Origin: Rhodospirillales bacterium
Lineage (GTDB): Bacteria; Pseudomonadota; Alphaproteobacteria; Acetobacterales; Acetobacteraceae
DNA: 7,195 nt
Reading direction: 5' to 3'
NCBI GenBank assembly: GCA_025352915.1
Contig: JANXSA010000352.1
Location: forward strand, 1-7,195
Below the pieces are notes generated by a model. That model was not told the origin of the DNA, made no database searches, and was given only the letters and a program-made list of their open reading frames with translations. This document shows positions 1 to 5,619 of the stretch, piece after piece (positions within the stretch are counted from its first letter, which is position 1; every line of letters starts with the position of its first letter). The translations under genes were made by a program, and so were the position numbers.

Positions 1-57
1 GGCCTTGATGAAGGCCTCGACACCCCCCTGAGCCGAAGGCGCTTAAAGAATGGGGGT
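1..57. other. Window edge, no gene assigned
   Basis: No complete gene lies here. On the plus strand one frame (bases 2-31) reads nine codons and stops at TGA 29-31, so it could be the 3' end of a rightward gene converging on secB. In related alphaproteobacteria dnaQ is often found on this side of secB, but nine residues are too few to identify anything. A second plus frame stays open into the hairpins and beyond, which is common in high-GC DNA. Bases 1-16 form a 6-bp stem with a 4-base loop (GGCCTT / AAGGCC). Confidence 0.3.
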
Positions 58-98
58 CTGGGGCCTCAGGCCCCAGCGGGTCCAGGGCAGAGCCCTGG
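58..98. repeat. Paired perfect hairpins downstream of secB (REP-like / possible terminator)
   Basis: Two perfect stems lie back to back. Bases 58-76 have 9-bp arms CTGGGGCCT / AGGCCCCAG around a single C. Bases 82-98 have 7-bp arms CCAGGGC / GCCCTGG around AGA. They begin 11 bases beyond the secB stop, a position where they could end or protect the secB message. No clear T-run follows on the secB strand, so a classical intrinsic terminator is not certain. From memory, the composite of a CCAGGGC hairpin, a short GGGTC spacer and a CTGGGG hairpin recurs between genes in Acetobacteraceae, which suggests a dispersed repeat. That is recollection, not a search. Confidence 0.6.
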
Positions 99-108
99 CC
101 TTGCTTCC

Positions 109-603
109 CTAAGCTGTCACCGGGCTCGCGCTCGTCTGCCCGCGGCGGCTTTGCCACAGGGCCAGGAAGTCGATGGGTTGCACCAGCACGGGCGGGAAGC
201 CGCCATCGCGGGTGACGTCGGCCAGGATATTGCGGGCGAACGGGAACAGGATGCGCGGGCATTCCACCAGCAGCACCGGCTCCACCGTCTCGGCCGGCAG
301 GCCCGACAGGGTGAACACACCGGCGTAGGAGAGTTCGGCCAGGAACACCCGGCTTTCGCCGGCCGGGGCGTTCGGGTCATGGGCTTCGGCGCGAATTTGC
401 AGCGTCACCTCGAAGACGTCCTGGCCGTCGGTCACCCGGCGCGCCTGCACGTCCAGGTTGATATCCACGCGCGGCGCAGTCCGCAGGGTGGTGAAGACGG
501 CCGGCGCACCGGGAACCTCGAAGGACAGGTCCTTGATGTACTGAATGTTCACTACCAGCGGGGGGGCTTGCTGGGCGCCGTTGGCGACCGGGGTGTCCGA
601 CAT
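109..603 (-). CDS. secB: Protein-export chaperone SecB
   Basis: SecB is a tetrameric cytoplasmic chaperone. It holds preproteins unfolded and hands them to SecA for export through SecYEG. The 164-residue product has the family's usual alphaproteobacterial length. Near the N-terminus it has the signature IQYIKDLSFEVP (about residues 20-31). Near the C-terminus it has CPRILFPFARNILADV followed by GGFPPVLVQPIDF (about residues 115-145). I chose the ATG at 603 because GGAG lies 6 bases upstream; an in-frame ATG four codons earlier (615) and a longer start at 642 lack this. The N-terminal dozen residues and the Ser/Thr/Ala-rich tail are low complexity, as is normal for SecB. It lies 67 bases downstream of a co-oriented phosphatase gene, so it may share that transcript or have its own promoter in the gap; I see no convincing one. 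A hairpin pair follows it. Confidence 0.96.
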   Translation of the reverse strand: MSDTPVANGAQQAPPLVVNIQYIKDLSFEVPGAPAVFTTLRTAPRVDINLDVQARRVTDGQDVFEVTLQIRAEAHDPNAPAGESRVFLAELSYAGVFTLSGLPAETVEPVLLVECPRILFPFARNILADVTRDGGFPPVLVQPIDFLALWQSRRGQTSASPVTA

Positions 604-609
604 GATTTT

Positions 610-613
610 CTCC
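610..613 (-). promoter_or_regulatory. Ribosome binding site of secB
   Basis: GGAG on the minus strand, separated by AAAATC from the ATG at 603. It decides between the three in-frame ATGs at 642, 615 and 603 in favour of the last. Confidence 0.7.
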
Positions 614-670
614 ATCACAAACGCATGCCGGGGCGGTAGCACGCCAGCGCCAACGGGGAAAGCGACGGCG

Positions 671-1228
671 TCAATGCTTCCAGTTCAACCCTTCGGGGGC
701 CGGCAGCGTCGGGTCGCAGCGCCGCTGCTCGACATTGGTGATTTTCTCGCCGGTCATGGCCAGGATGAAGCCCCAATGGCTGATCACCAGCGTGTCCGAC
801 CAGTCCGGCAGCGCCGCCATCTCCGCCCGAAACAGGGCCGCACGGGCGGCGACGCCCTCGGCGGGTTCCTCCATCGCCGGCCACCAGATATTGTCGATAT
901 GGGCAAAATCCAGCTCCGGCCATGACCGCGCCAACATGCTGCACGGGCTGCCGACATCGCAGGCAAAGGCGTAACGCTCGCTGACGATCGGGTTCACAAA
1001 CACCGGCACATCGCCCAGTGCCCGGGCAATCGGCGCCGCCGTTTGAAGCGCCCGTGTATACGGCGAGACGATGATCCGGCGGATCTTCTCGCCCTTCAAC
1101 CGCTCCGCCCCCTCGCGCGCCTGGCGATGGCCCAGCGGCGTCAGCTTGGGGTCGATGATGCCGGGATCGCGGCGCGTCACCGTGAAATGCAGGTTGAATT
1201 CGCTCTGGGCATGGCGCAACAGGATCAT
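671..1228 (-). CDS. Histidine phosphatase superfamily protein (phosphoglycerate mutase-like)
   Basis: This is a 185-residue member of the branch-1 histidine phosphatase fold, a family of phosphomonoesterases and mutases using a phosphohistidine intermediate. Residues 3-9 are LLRHAQS, with Arg5 and nucleophile His6 of the RHG-type motif. SPYTRALQT (55-63) supplies the conserved second Arg (Arg59). VSERY (82-86) carries the likely acid Glu84. VISHWGF (148-154) carries the second catalytic His151. No signal peptide or membrane segment is seen, so it is probably cytoplasmic. The natural substrate cannot be told from sequence. The frame stays open far upstream (to about 2068), but that stretch is antisense to the Tim44-like gene and the family fold begins at this ATG. 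The RBS is weak (GGGCTGG directly before ATG). It is divergent from the Tim44-like gene and co-oriented with secB. Confidence 0.88.
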   Translation of the reverse strand: MILLRHAQSEFNLHFTVTRRDPGIIDPKLTPLGHRQAREGAERLKGEKIRRIIVSPYTRALQTAAPIARALGDVPVFVNPIVSERYAFACDVGSPCSMLARSWPELDFAHIDNIWWPAMEEPAEGVAARAALFRAEMAALPDWSDTLVISHWGFILAMTGEKITNVEQRRCDPTLPAPEGLNWKH

Positions 1229-1272
1229 CCAGCCCGGATACAGGCCACATTGCGCGCTTGCAATGCCCCAGC

Positions 1273-1288
1273 CCAGCCAATTGGCTGG
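1273..1288. promoter_or_regulatory. Perfect 16-base palindrome, candidate operator
   Basis: CCAGCCAATTGGCTGG is identical to its own reverse complement and sits mid-way between the two divergent genes. It lies just upstream of the proposed -35 of the rightward promoter, a position suited to a dimeric regulator. The binding protein is unknown. Confidence 0.4.
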
Positions 1289-1295
1289 AGTTCGG

Positions 1296-1323
1296 TTGTG
1301 AACCGACCCCGCTTTGCCTATGT
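1296..1323 (+). promoter_or_regulatory. Candidate promoter of the Tim44-like/mltA operon
   Basis: TTGTGA (1296-1301) and CTATGT (1318-1323) are 16 bases apart. They resemble the alphaproteobacterial housekeeping pattern TTGAC-N17-CTATNT. Transcription would start near 1330, giving a leader of about 35 bases with the GC palindrome 1335-1348 and the RBS. The proposed -35 overlaps the inverted repeat at 1292-1306. This is consensus matching by eye only. Confidence 0.35.
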
Positions 1324-1350
1324 CTGGGGGCGCACCCGCCGCGGCGGGCA

Positions 1351-1355
1351 AGGAG
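1351..1355 (+). promoter_or_regulatory. Ribosome binding site of the Tim44-like gene
   Basis: AGGAG lies 8 bases before the ATG at 1364 and 11 before the adjacent ATG at 1367, which favours the first. A 14-base GC palindrome ends three bases upstream and could fold next to the site. Confidence 0.65.
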
Positions 1356-1363
1356 AGTAGTAG

Positions 1364-2035
1364 ATGATGGGCGCGTCCAGCGGCGGCTTTCCGATCGACC
1401 TGATCCTGTTCGGCATGATCGCGGCCTTCCTCGTGCTGCGCTTGCGCAGCATCCTGGGCAAGCGCCAGGGCTTCGAACGCCCGCCCGAGGCGGCGCGCCC
1501 CGACCTGCGCGTGGTGGAAGACGGCCCAACCGCCGCCTATACCCCGCCGCCCCCACCACCCGGCCGCGCCCTGCCCGACCCCGCCAGCCCGCTCGGCCGC
1601 ACCCTGATCGCCATGCAGTCGGTCGATTCCAATTTCGCGCCCGCCCGCTTCCTGGACGGCGCCGAACAGGCTTTCGGCATGATCGTCACCGCCTTCGCCG
1701 CCGGCGACCGCGCCGCCCTGCGCCCGCTGCTGTCCGACGACACCTATGCCGCCTTCGACGGCGCCATCAGCGGCCGCGAAACCGCCGGCGAAACCCAGCG
1801 CACCGAAATCCACGACATCCACGGCGCCAGCATCGAAGCCGCTGAACTGCGCGGCGGCAACGCCAGCGTCACCGTCCAGTTCATGAGCGACCAAGTGAAC
1901 CTCACCCTCGGCGCCGATGGCAAGGAGGTGCACGGAACCGATGCCGTCACCGAAATCCGTGACATCTGGACCTTCGAGCGCGACCTCGGCTCGCCCGACC
2001 CGGCCTGGCGGCTGGTGGCCGCGCGCAGCGCTTGA
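1364..2035 (+). CDS. timA: Tim44/TimA-family membrane-anchored protein
   Basis: This is a 223-residue homologue of mitochondrial Tim44. In bacteria the family (TimA) is an inner-membrane-associated protein of uncertain function, proposed to act as an adaptor. An N-terminal hydrophobic segment (about residues 11-26, IDLILFGMIAAFLVLR) is the likely membrane anchor. A charged and Pro-rich linker (about 31-75, including six prolines at 61-66) leads to the Tim44-like domain (about 85-222). That domain includes FLDGAEQAFGMIVTAFAAGD and ends with the family-typical RDIWTFERDLGSPDPAWRLVAAR. ATG codons occur at 1364 and 1367; AGGAG spacing favours 1364. The stop TGA shares its A with the mltA ATG (TGATG), indicating translational coupling. 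The Tim44-like/MltA pairing is a recurrent alphaproteobacterial arrangement. Confidence 0.9.
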   Translation: MMGASSGGFPIDLILFGMIAAFLVLRLRSILGKRQGFERPPEAARPDLRVVEDGPTAAYTPPPPPPGRALPDPASPLGRTLIAMQSVDSNFAPARFLDGAEQAFGMIVTAFAAGDRAALRPLLSDDTYAAFDGAISGRETAGETQRTEIHDIHGASIEAAELRGGNASVTVQFMSDQVNLTLGADGKEVHGTDAVTEIRDIWTFERDLGSPDPAWRLVAARSA

Positions 2036-3144
2036 TGCCGGCCGAAGGAAAGAAGTTCTTTTTTGCAAAAAAGAACCAAAAAACTTTTATCCTTTTGGTG
2101 CTCGCCCTGCTGGCCGGCTGTGCGCCGCAACGGACGGCGGGAAATGCCCCGACTGCCATTGCGGTTCCCACCACGCCAGGGCCTAGCCTGACGCCGGTGC
2201 GTTTCGACCAGCTTCCCGGCTGGTCCACCGATCGGCCGTCGGAGGCAGTTCCATCCTTTCTCGCCGGCTGCCCGCGGCTGACCGACCCGCAACTCCTCGC
2301 CCTGTGCAGCCGCGCGCGCGACCTCGCCCCCGGCAACGATATCGCCGCCCGCGCCTTCTTCGAACAATCCTTCCAGCCCCACCTCGCCTCCACCGACGGC
2401 ACCGCCCAGGGCCTGGTCACCGGCTATTACGAGCCGGAATTCCGCGCCTCGCGCACCCGCGGCGGCGAATTCCAGACCCCTTTACTGCGTCGCCCATCTG
2501 GGCATGTCCAAGGCCGTACCCTGCCACCGCGCGCCCAGATCGCCCGCGGTGCGCTCGCCCGCCGCGGCCTGGAACTGCTCTGGGTCGCCGACCCCGTCGA
2601 CGCCTTCTTCCTCCAGATCCAGGGCTCCGGCCGCGCCCGCCTCGATGACGGCTCAATCGTCCGCGTCACCTATGACGGCCAGAACGGCCAGCCCTACGTG
2701 CCGATCGGCCGTGTCCTGGTCGATCGCGGCGAGATGAAGCTCGAAGACGTCTCGATGCAGTCGATCCGCGCCTGGCTCAAATCCCACCCCGGCGAGGCCA
2801 CCGGCGTGATGGACCAAAACCCGTCCTACGTCTTCTTCCGCGAAGTGCGCGACGCAGCCCCCGACGCTGGCCCGCCCGGCGCCATGGGCGTCCCGCTCAC
2901 CCCCCTGCGCTCCGTCGCCGTCGACCGCACCCACATCGCCCTCGGCACCCCGATCTGGCTCGACACCAACGACGCCCTCACCCCAACCACCCCGCTGCGC
3001 CGCCTCGCCATGGCGCAGGATGTCGGCGGCGCCATCCGCGGCCCGCTGCGCGCCGACCTGTTCTACGGCTGGGGCCCGGACGCCGAGGAACGCGCCGGAC
3101 GCATGCGCCAGCCGGGATCGGTCTATGTCCTGCTGCCCCGCTGA
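2035..3144 (+). CDS. mltA: Membrane-bound lytic murein transglycosylase A (lipoprotein)
   Basis: MltA (GH102) cleaves the MurNAc-GlcNAc bond of peptidoglycan, leaving 1,6-anhydroMurNAc, from an outer-membrane lipid anchor. The 369-residue product has a lipoprotein signal peptide: a Lys/Phe-rich start (6-17), a hydrophobic core (about 18-27) and lipobox LLAGC with Cys29. The MltA domain includes LVTGYYEPEFRAS (127-139) and DAFFLQIQGSGRARLDDG (189-206). The C-terminal 3D domain contains MAQDVGGAIRG with the expected catalytic Asp329, then RADLFYGWG. The ATG at 2035 overlaps the preceding stop by one base; a TTG at 2032 is possible. No good RBS precedes it, consistent with coupling. The first codons are an AT-rich palindromic island unlike the rest of the gene (separate entry). 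The methyltransferase start lies inside its 3' end. Confidence 0.95.
   Translation: MPAEGKKFFFAKKNQKTFILLVLALLAGCAPQRTAGNAPTAIAVPTTPGPSLTPVRFDQLPGWSTDRPSEAVPSFLAGCPRLTDPQLLALCSRARDLAPGNDIAARAFFEQSFQPHLASTDGTAQGLVTGYYEPEFRASRTRGGEFQTPLLRRPSGHVQGRTLPPRAQIARGALARRGLELLWVADPVDAFFLQIQGSGRARLDDGSIVRVTYDGQNGQPYVPIGRVLVDRGEMKLEDVSMQSIRAWLKSHPGEATGVMDQNPSYVFFREVRDAAPDAGPPGAMGVPLTPLRSVAVDRTHIALGTPIWLDTNDALTPTTPLRRLAMAQDVGGAIRGPLRADLFYGWGPDAEERAGRMRQPGSVYVLLPR
2045..2096. repeat. AT-rich palindromic element embedded in the mltA signal-peptide codons
   Basis: These 52 bases contain only 13 G or C, while flanking DNA is strongly GC-rich. At 2055-2076 there is a perfect 22-base palindrome: arms GTTCTTTTTT and AAAAAAGAAC around a central GC. 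Outer bases AAGTT / AACTT add an interrupted stem. In the mltA frame it encodes roughly residues 4-21 (about EGKKFFFAKKNQKTFILL), that is the charged n-region and the beginning of the hydrophobic core. From memory, near-identical AAAGTTTTTTGGTTC-type palindromes are dispersed between genes in Acetobacteraceae and some other alphaproteobacteria. Here the element appears to be used as coding sequence, comparable in principle to Rickettsia palindromic elements. Confidence 0.75.
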
Positions 3145-3949
3145 GGCGGTGCCGTCGCAGCAGGGGGGCGGCCCACACAGGCTCGTTACCGGCGACTGCC
3201 TGACAGTCCTGTCCGGCCTGCCCGCCGACAGCGTCGATGTCGTCGTCACCTCGCCACCGTACAACATCGACCTGCGCTACCGCGCCTACCGCGACCAGCG
3301 CGAGGAGGCCGACTACCTCGACTGGATGGTCGCCATCTGCACCGAACTCCGCCGGGTGATGAAGCCCGACGGATCGTTCTTCCTCAACATCTCCGGCAGC
3401 CACAGCCGCCCTTGGCTACCCTTCGAGCTGATTGTCCGCCTGCGCCCGCTCTTCGCGCTGCAAAACCACATCACCTGGGTCAAATCGATCGCCATCGGCG
3501 CGGACTCGACCGGGCACTACAAACCGGTCCAGGGCCAACGCTTCCTGCACCACGCTCACGAGCACATCTTCCACCTGACCCGCTCCGGCCACGTCAAGCT
3601 CGACCGCCTCGCCATCGGCGTCCCGTTCAAGGACAAGTCCAACATCGCGCGACGCGGCCATGCGCAGGACCTGCACTGCCGCGGCAACACCTGGTTCATC
3701 CCGTACCGCACGGTGAACAGCCGGGCGCAGAAATTCCACCACCCCGGCACCTTCCCGGTCGAACTCCCACTATGGTGCATCCGCCTGCACGGCACCCCCG
3801 CCCCCCTGGTGCTAGACCCCTTCATGGGCACCGGCACCACCCTGCTCGCCGCCCAGCGCGAAGGCGGCCGCGGCCTGGGCATCGACATCGACCCCAGCTA
3901 CGTCGCCATCGCCGCCGAGCGGCTGGCGGCCGACGCCTCCCCCTGTTGA
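3125..3949 (+). CDS. Site-specific DNA methyltransferase, beta class (N4-cytosine or N6-adenine)
   Basis: This enzyme would transfer a methyl group from S-adenosylmethionine to an exocyclic amino group in a specific DNA sequence. With the ATG at 3125 it has 274 residues. The catalytic motif TSPPYN (42-47) comes before the AdoMet-binding motif DPFMGTGTT (231-239), which is the beta-class order. Ser in SPPY is more typical of N4-cytosine enzymes, but N6-adenine is not excluded. The block RGNTWFIPYRTV (186-197) and HPGTFPVELP (206-215) match a family of stand-alone type II methyltransferases. No restriction endonuclease is present nearby, so it looks like an orphan. The start is uncertain: ATG 3125 overlaps mltA by 20 bases with a weak RBS, while GTG 3149 follows the mltA stop closely. 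A longer frame from 3020 is antiparsimonious because it lies inside the MltA 3D domain. Confidence 0.9.
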   Translation: MSCCPAEAVPSQQGGGPHRLVTGDCLTVLSGLPADSVDVVVTSPPYNIDLRYRAYRDQREEADYLDWMVAICTELRRVMKPDGSFFLNISGSHSRPWLPFELIVRLRPLFALQNHITWVKSIAIGADSTGHYKPVQGQRFLHHAHEHIFHLTRSGHVKLDRLAIGVPFKDKSNIARRGHAQDLHCRGNTWFIPYRTVNSRAQKFHHPGTFPVELPLWCIRLHGTPAPLVLDPFMGTGTTLLAAQREGGRGLGIDIDPSYVAIAAERLAADASPC

Positions 3950-3959
3950 TGGAACTGCC

Positions 3960-4439
3960 ATGACACACCGTGGAAGCTGCCGTTGCGGCGACATCAAATT
4001 CGAGATCGACGGTCCCCTGATGGGCGTCGGCAATTGCCACTGCACGACCTGCCGCAAGACCCAGGGTACCGCCTTCCGCACCCGCGCCCGCGTCCGCCGC
4101 AGTGACTTCCGCTGGATCGCCGGCCAAGACCTCATGCAATCCAGCCAGTCCACCCCAGGCTTCCACCGCGGCTTCTGCCGCCGCTGCGGATCGCCGATCG
4201 TCAACTGGAACACCGCGGAGGCCGAATACGGCCGCCGCAACCAGGCAACCCTGGAAACCTACGGCATCGCCCTCGCCACCCTGGACGACGACCCCGGCGT
4301 AACCCCGGGCTTCCACGCCTTCGTCGCCTTCAAGGCGCCCTGGTTCACCATCACCGACACCCTGCCGCAGTTCGACGGCTTCCCGGACGAAGCCGTCACC
4401 GCCAAACCCCATGCGGGCAACCTTCCGGACGGACGCTGA
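3960..4439 (+). CDS. GFA/CENP-V domain zinc protein
   Basis: This is a 159-residue member of the glutathione-dependent formaldehyde-activating enzyme (GFA)-like fold. The cysteine pattern is complete: Cys7-x-Cys9 and Cys73-x-x-Cys76 (CRRCGSP) would hold the structural zinc. Cys26, Cys28 and Cys31 (NCHCTTCRK) would form the second, potentially catalytic site. The C-terminal HAFVAFKAPWFTITDTLPQF is the usual family ending. Family founders were proposed to join formaldehyde to glutathione, but most members have unproven functions. It begins 10 bases after the methyltransferase stop with a poor RBS, so it is probably the last gene of the Tim44-like/mltA transcript. Its stop is 13 bases from the stop of the convergent flavin oxidase, with no terminator visible between them. 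Confidence 0.88.
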   Translation: MTHRGSCRCGDIKFEIDGPLMGVGNCHCTTCRKTQGTAFRTRARVRRSDFRWIAGQDLMQSSQSTPGFHRGFCRRCGSPIVNWNTAEAEYGRRNQATLETYGIALATLDDDPGVTPGFHAFVAFKAPWFTITDTLPQFDGFPDEAVTAKPHAGNLPDGR

Positions 4440-4452
4440 AAATCACACCGGC

Positions 4453-5619
4453 TCAGGCGCCAAACCGGCCTAACCGAAACGCCTCCAGCCCCACCGCCGC
4501 GCCAGAGACCCGCGCCGCCAACGCCTCGCCCAACCCGGCCGAATGCTTGAAGCCATGCCCCGAACACGGCGAAGCGACAATCGCCCCCGGCACCCCCGGC
4601 ACGTCATCCACAATGAACCCGCCATCCGGCGTCACGGTGTACAAACACGCCGCCGCCCGCTCCCGCGCCGCCAGCACGCCTGCCAGCCGTGGCGCCACAT
4701 GCCGGGCATGAAACGCGGAGGACTCCTTGGCCGCGACCTGCCGGTCCACGCCATCGGCCGTCGTCTCCTCCTCGGCCTGCTCGGTCGCCACCTTCAGGCT
4801 GGCCTGCCCGTCCAAACACGGAAACCCGTAGAAGTAGTCCCCCTCGCGCGGCCCATGCATCCAGATGAAGATCGGGAACCGCTCGGGCGCATAGGAAGCG
4901 GGATCCGCCACCGGGAACCAGTGCAGCACCTGGCGCCGAACCGAGGTCACCGGCGCCAAGGCCGGCACCAGGCCACTGGTCCAGGCCCCCGCCGTCAACA
5001 CCACCCGCCCGGCCCGCAACAGGCCGTGATCGGTGGTCAGACACACCCCGTCGCCGTCGCGCGCGACCGACCGCACCACCGTGCCCAACTGCATCCGCGC
5101 CCCCAACCGCCCGGCCAGTTCAAGCTGCGCCGCAATGCACCGCTCGGGAAACACCAGCCCGGCACTGGGCTCATAGGATGCGAACTCATCGCCTTCCAGC
5201 CGCATCTGCGGATAGCGCCGGCCCAGCTCATCGGCCTCCAGCACCTCGTGCGGGATCGCGCATTGCCGCGCCACCTCGATCGTCCGCTCAACGAACGCCG
5301 GCTTGCCGTGATGCCCCGTCGCAATCCCGCGCCGCCCCATCACCAGCCCGCCGCATTGCAACAGCAACTCTTCCCCGGTCTCCGCCTCCAACCCGCGCCA
5401 CAACTCATGCGAGCGGGCCACCAGCGGCGCATAGGCCGCCCCCTCGCCCACCGCCAGCCGGGTAATCCGCGTCTCGCCATGGCTCGAACCCTGGTCGTGC
5501 GGCGGATGGAACCGGTCGATCCCCAGCGCCGACACCCCCCGCCGCGCCAGCGCCAACAGCGTCGCCGCCCCCATCGCGCCGAGCCCAACGACAATGACGT
5601 CCGCGCTCACCCCTGCCAT
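4453..5619 (-). CDS. solA: Monomeric sarcosine / N-methyl-L-tryptophan oxidase-like FAD oxidase
   Basis: Enzymes of this family oxidatively demethylate N-methyl amino acids, giving the amino acid, formaldehyde and H2O2, with covalently bound FAD. The product has 388 residues, the usual size. It shows the dinucleotide fold VGLGAMG (11-17), the substrate-arginine region HGETRITRL (47-55, equivalents of MSOX Arg49 and Arg52) and Lys276 in SLKVATE (oxygen-activating Lys265 of MSOX). ACLYTVTPD (324-332) contains Cys325, the expected 8-alpha-S-cysteinyl FAD site, and SPCSGHGFKHS (350-360) completes the active site. The position of MSOX His269 is Glu280 here, so the true substrate may differ. The ATG at 5619 has a strong GGAGGAGG seven bases upstream and overlaps the MlrC-like gene by 13 bases; in-frame codons further up are inside that gene. 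Naming after E. coli SolA is by family only. Confidence 0.88.
   Translation of the reverse strand: MAGVSADVIVVGLGAMGAATLLALARRGVSALGIDRFHPPHDQGSSHGETRITRLAVGEGAAYAPLVARSHELWRGLEAETGEELLLQCGGLVMGRRGIATGHHGKPAFVERTIEVARQCAIPHEVLEADELGRRYPQMRLEGDEFASYEPSAGLVFPERCIAAQLELAGRLGARMQLGTVVRSVARDGDGVCLTTDHGLLRAGRVVLTAGAWTSGLVPALAPVTSVRRQVLHWFPVADPASYAPERFPIFIWMHGPREGDYFYGFPCLDGQASLKVATEQAEEETTADGVDRQVAAKESSAFHARHVAPRLAGVLAARERAAACLYTVTPDGGFIVDDVPGVPGAIVASPCSGHGFKHSAGLGEALAARVSGAAVGLEAFRLGRFGA

Larger units (their letters stand above)
1229..1363. other. Divergent intergenic region with four inverted repeats
   Basis: This 135-base gap holds the control regions for the leftward phosphatase and the rightward Tim44-like operon. 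It contains CATTGC-N6-GCAATG at 1248-1265, a perfect 16-base palindrome CCAGCCAATTGGCTGG at 1273-1288, TCGGTT-GTG-AACCGA at 1292-1306, and a perfect 14-base palindrome CCCGCCGCGGCGGG at 1335-1348, directly upstream of the RBS. Some may be operators or RNA stems; the last is GC-only and could arise by chance in this genome. Confidence 0.6.

Noticed and set aside
615..1559. Leftward 314-codon frame across the phosphatase and divergent promoter region
   Set aside because: Out-of-frame shadow spanning an intergenic region and two real genes; no domain features.
1229..2068. Upstream extension of the phosphatase frame, giving a 465-residue leftward protein
   Set aside because: The extra 280 residues are low-complexity Gly/Ala/His-rich and antisense to the clearly real Tim44-like gene. 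The phosphatase fold begins at the ATG at 1228.
2055..2076. The AT-rich palindrome as an intrinsic terminator between the Tim44-like gene and mltA
   Set aside because: The stem is almost all A-T and lies inside the mltA frame after its coupled start codon, so termination there would disconnect a tightly overlapping gene pair.
2417..2669. Small leftward frames inside mltA
   Set aside because: Arg/Gly-rich antisense shadows without start signals or homology.
3020..3124. N-terminal extension of the methyltransferase to the first ATG of its frame
   Set aside because: Would overlap the MltA 3D domain by over 100 bases and adds Cys/Arg/Ala-rich sequence not expected in the family; ATG 3125 or GTG 3149 is preferred.
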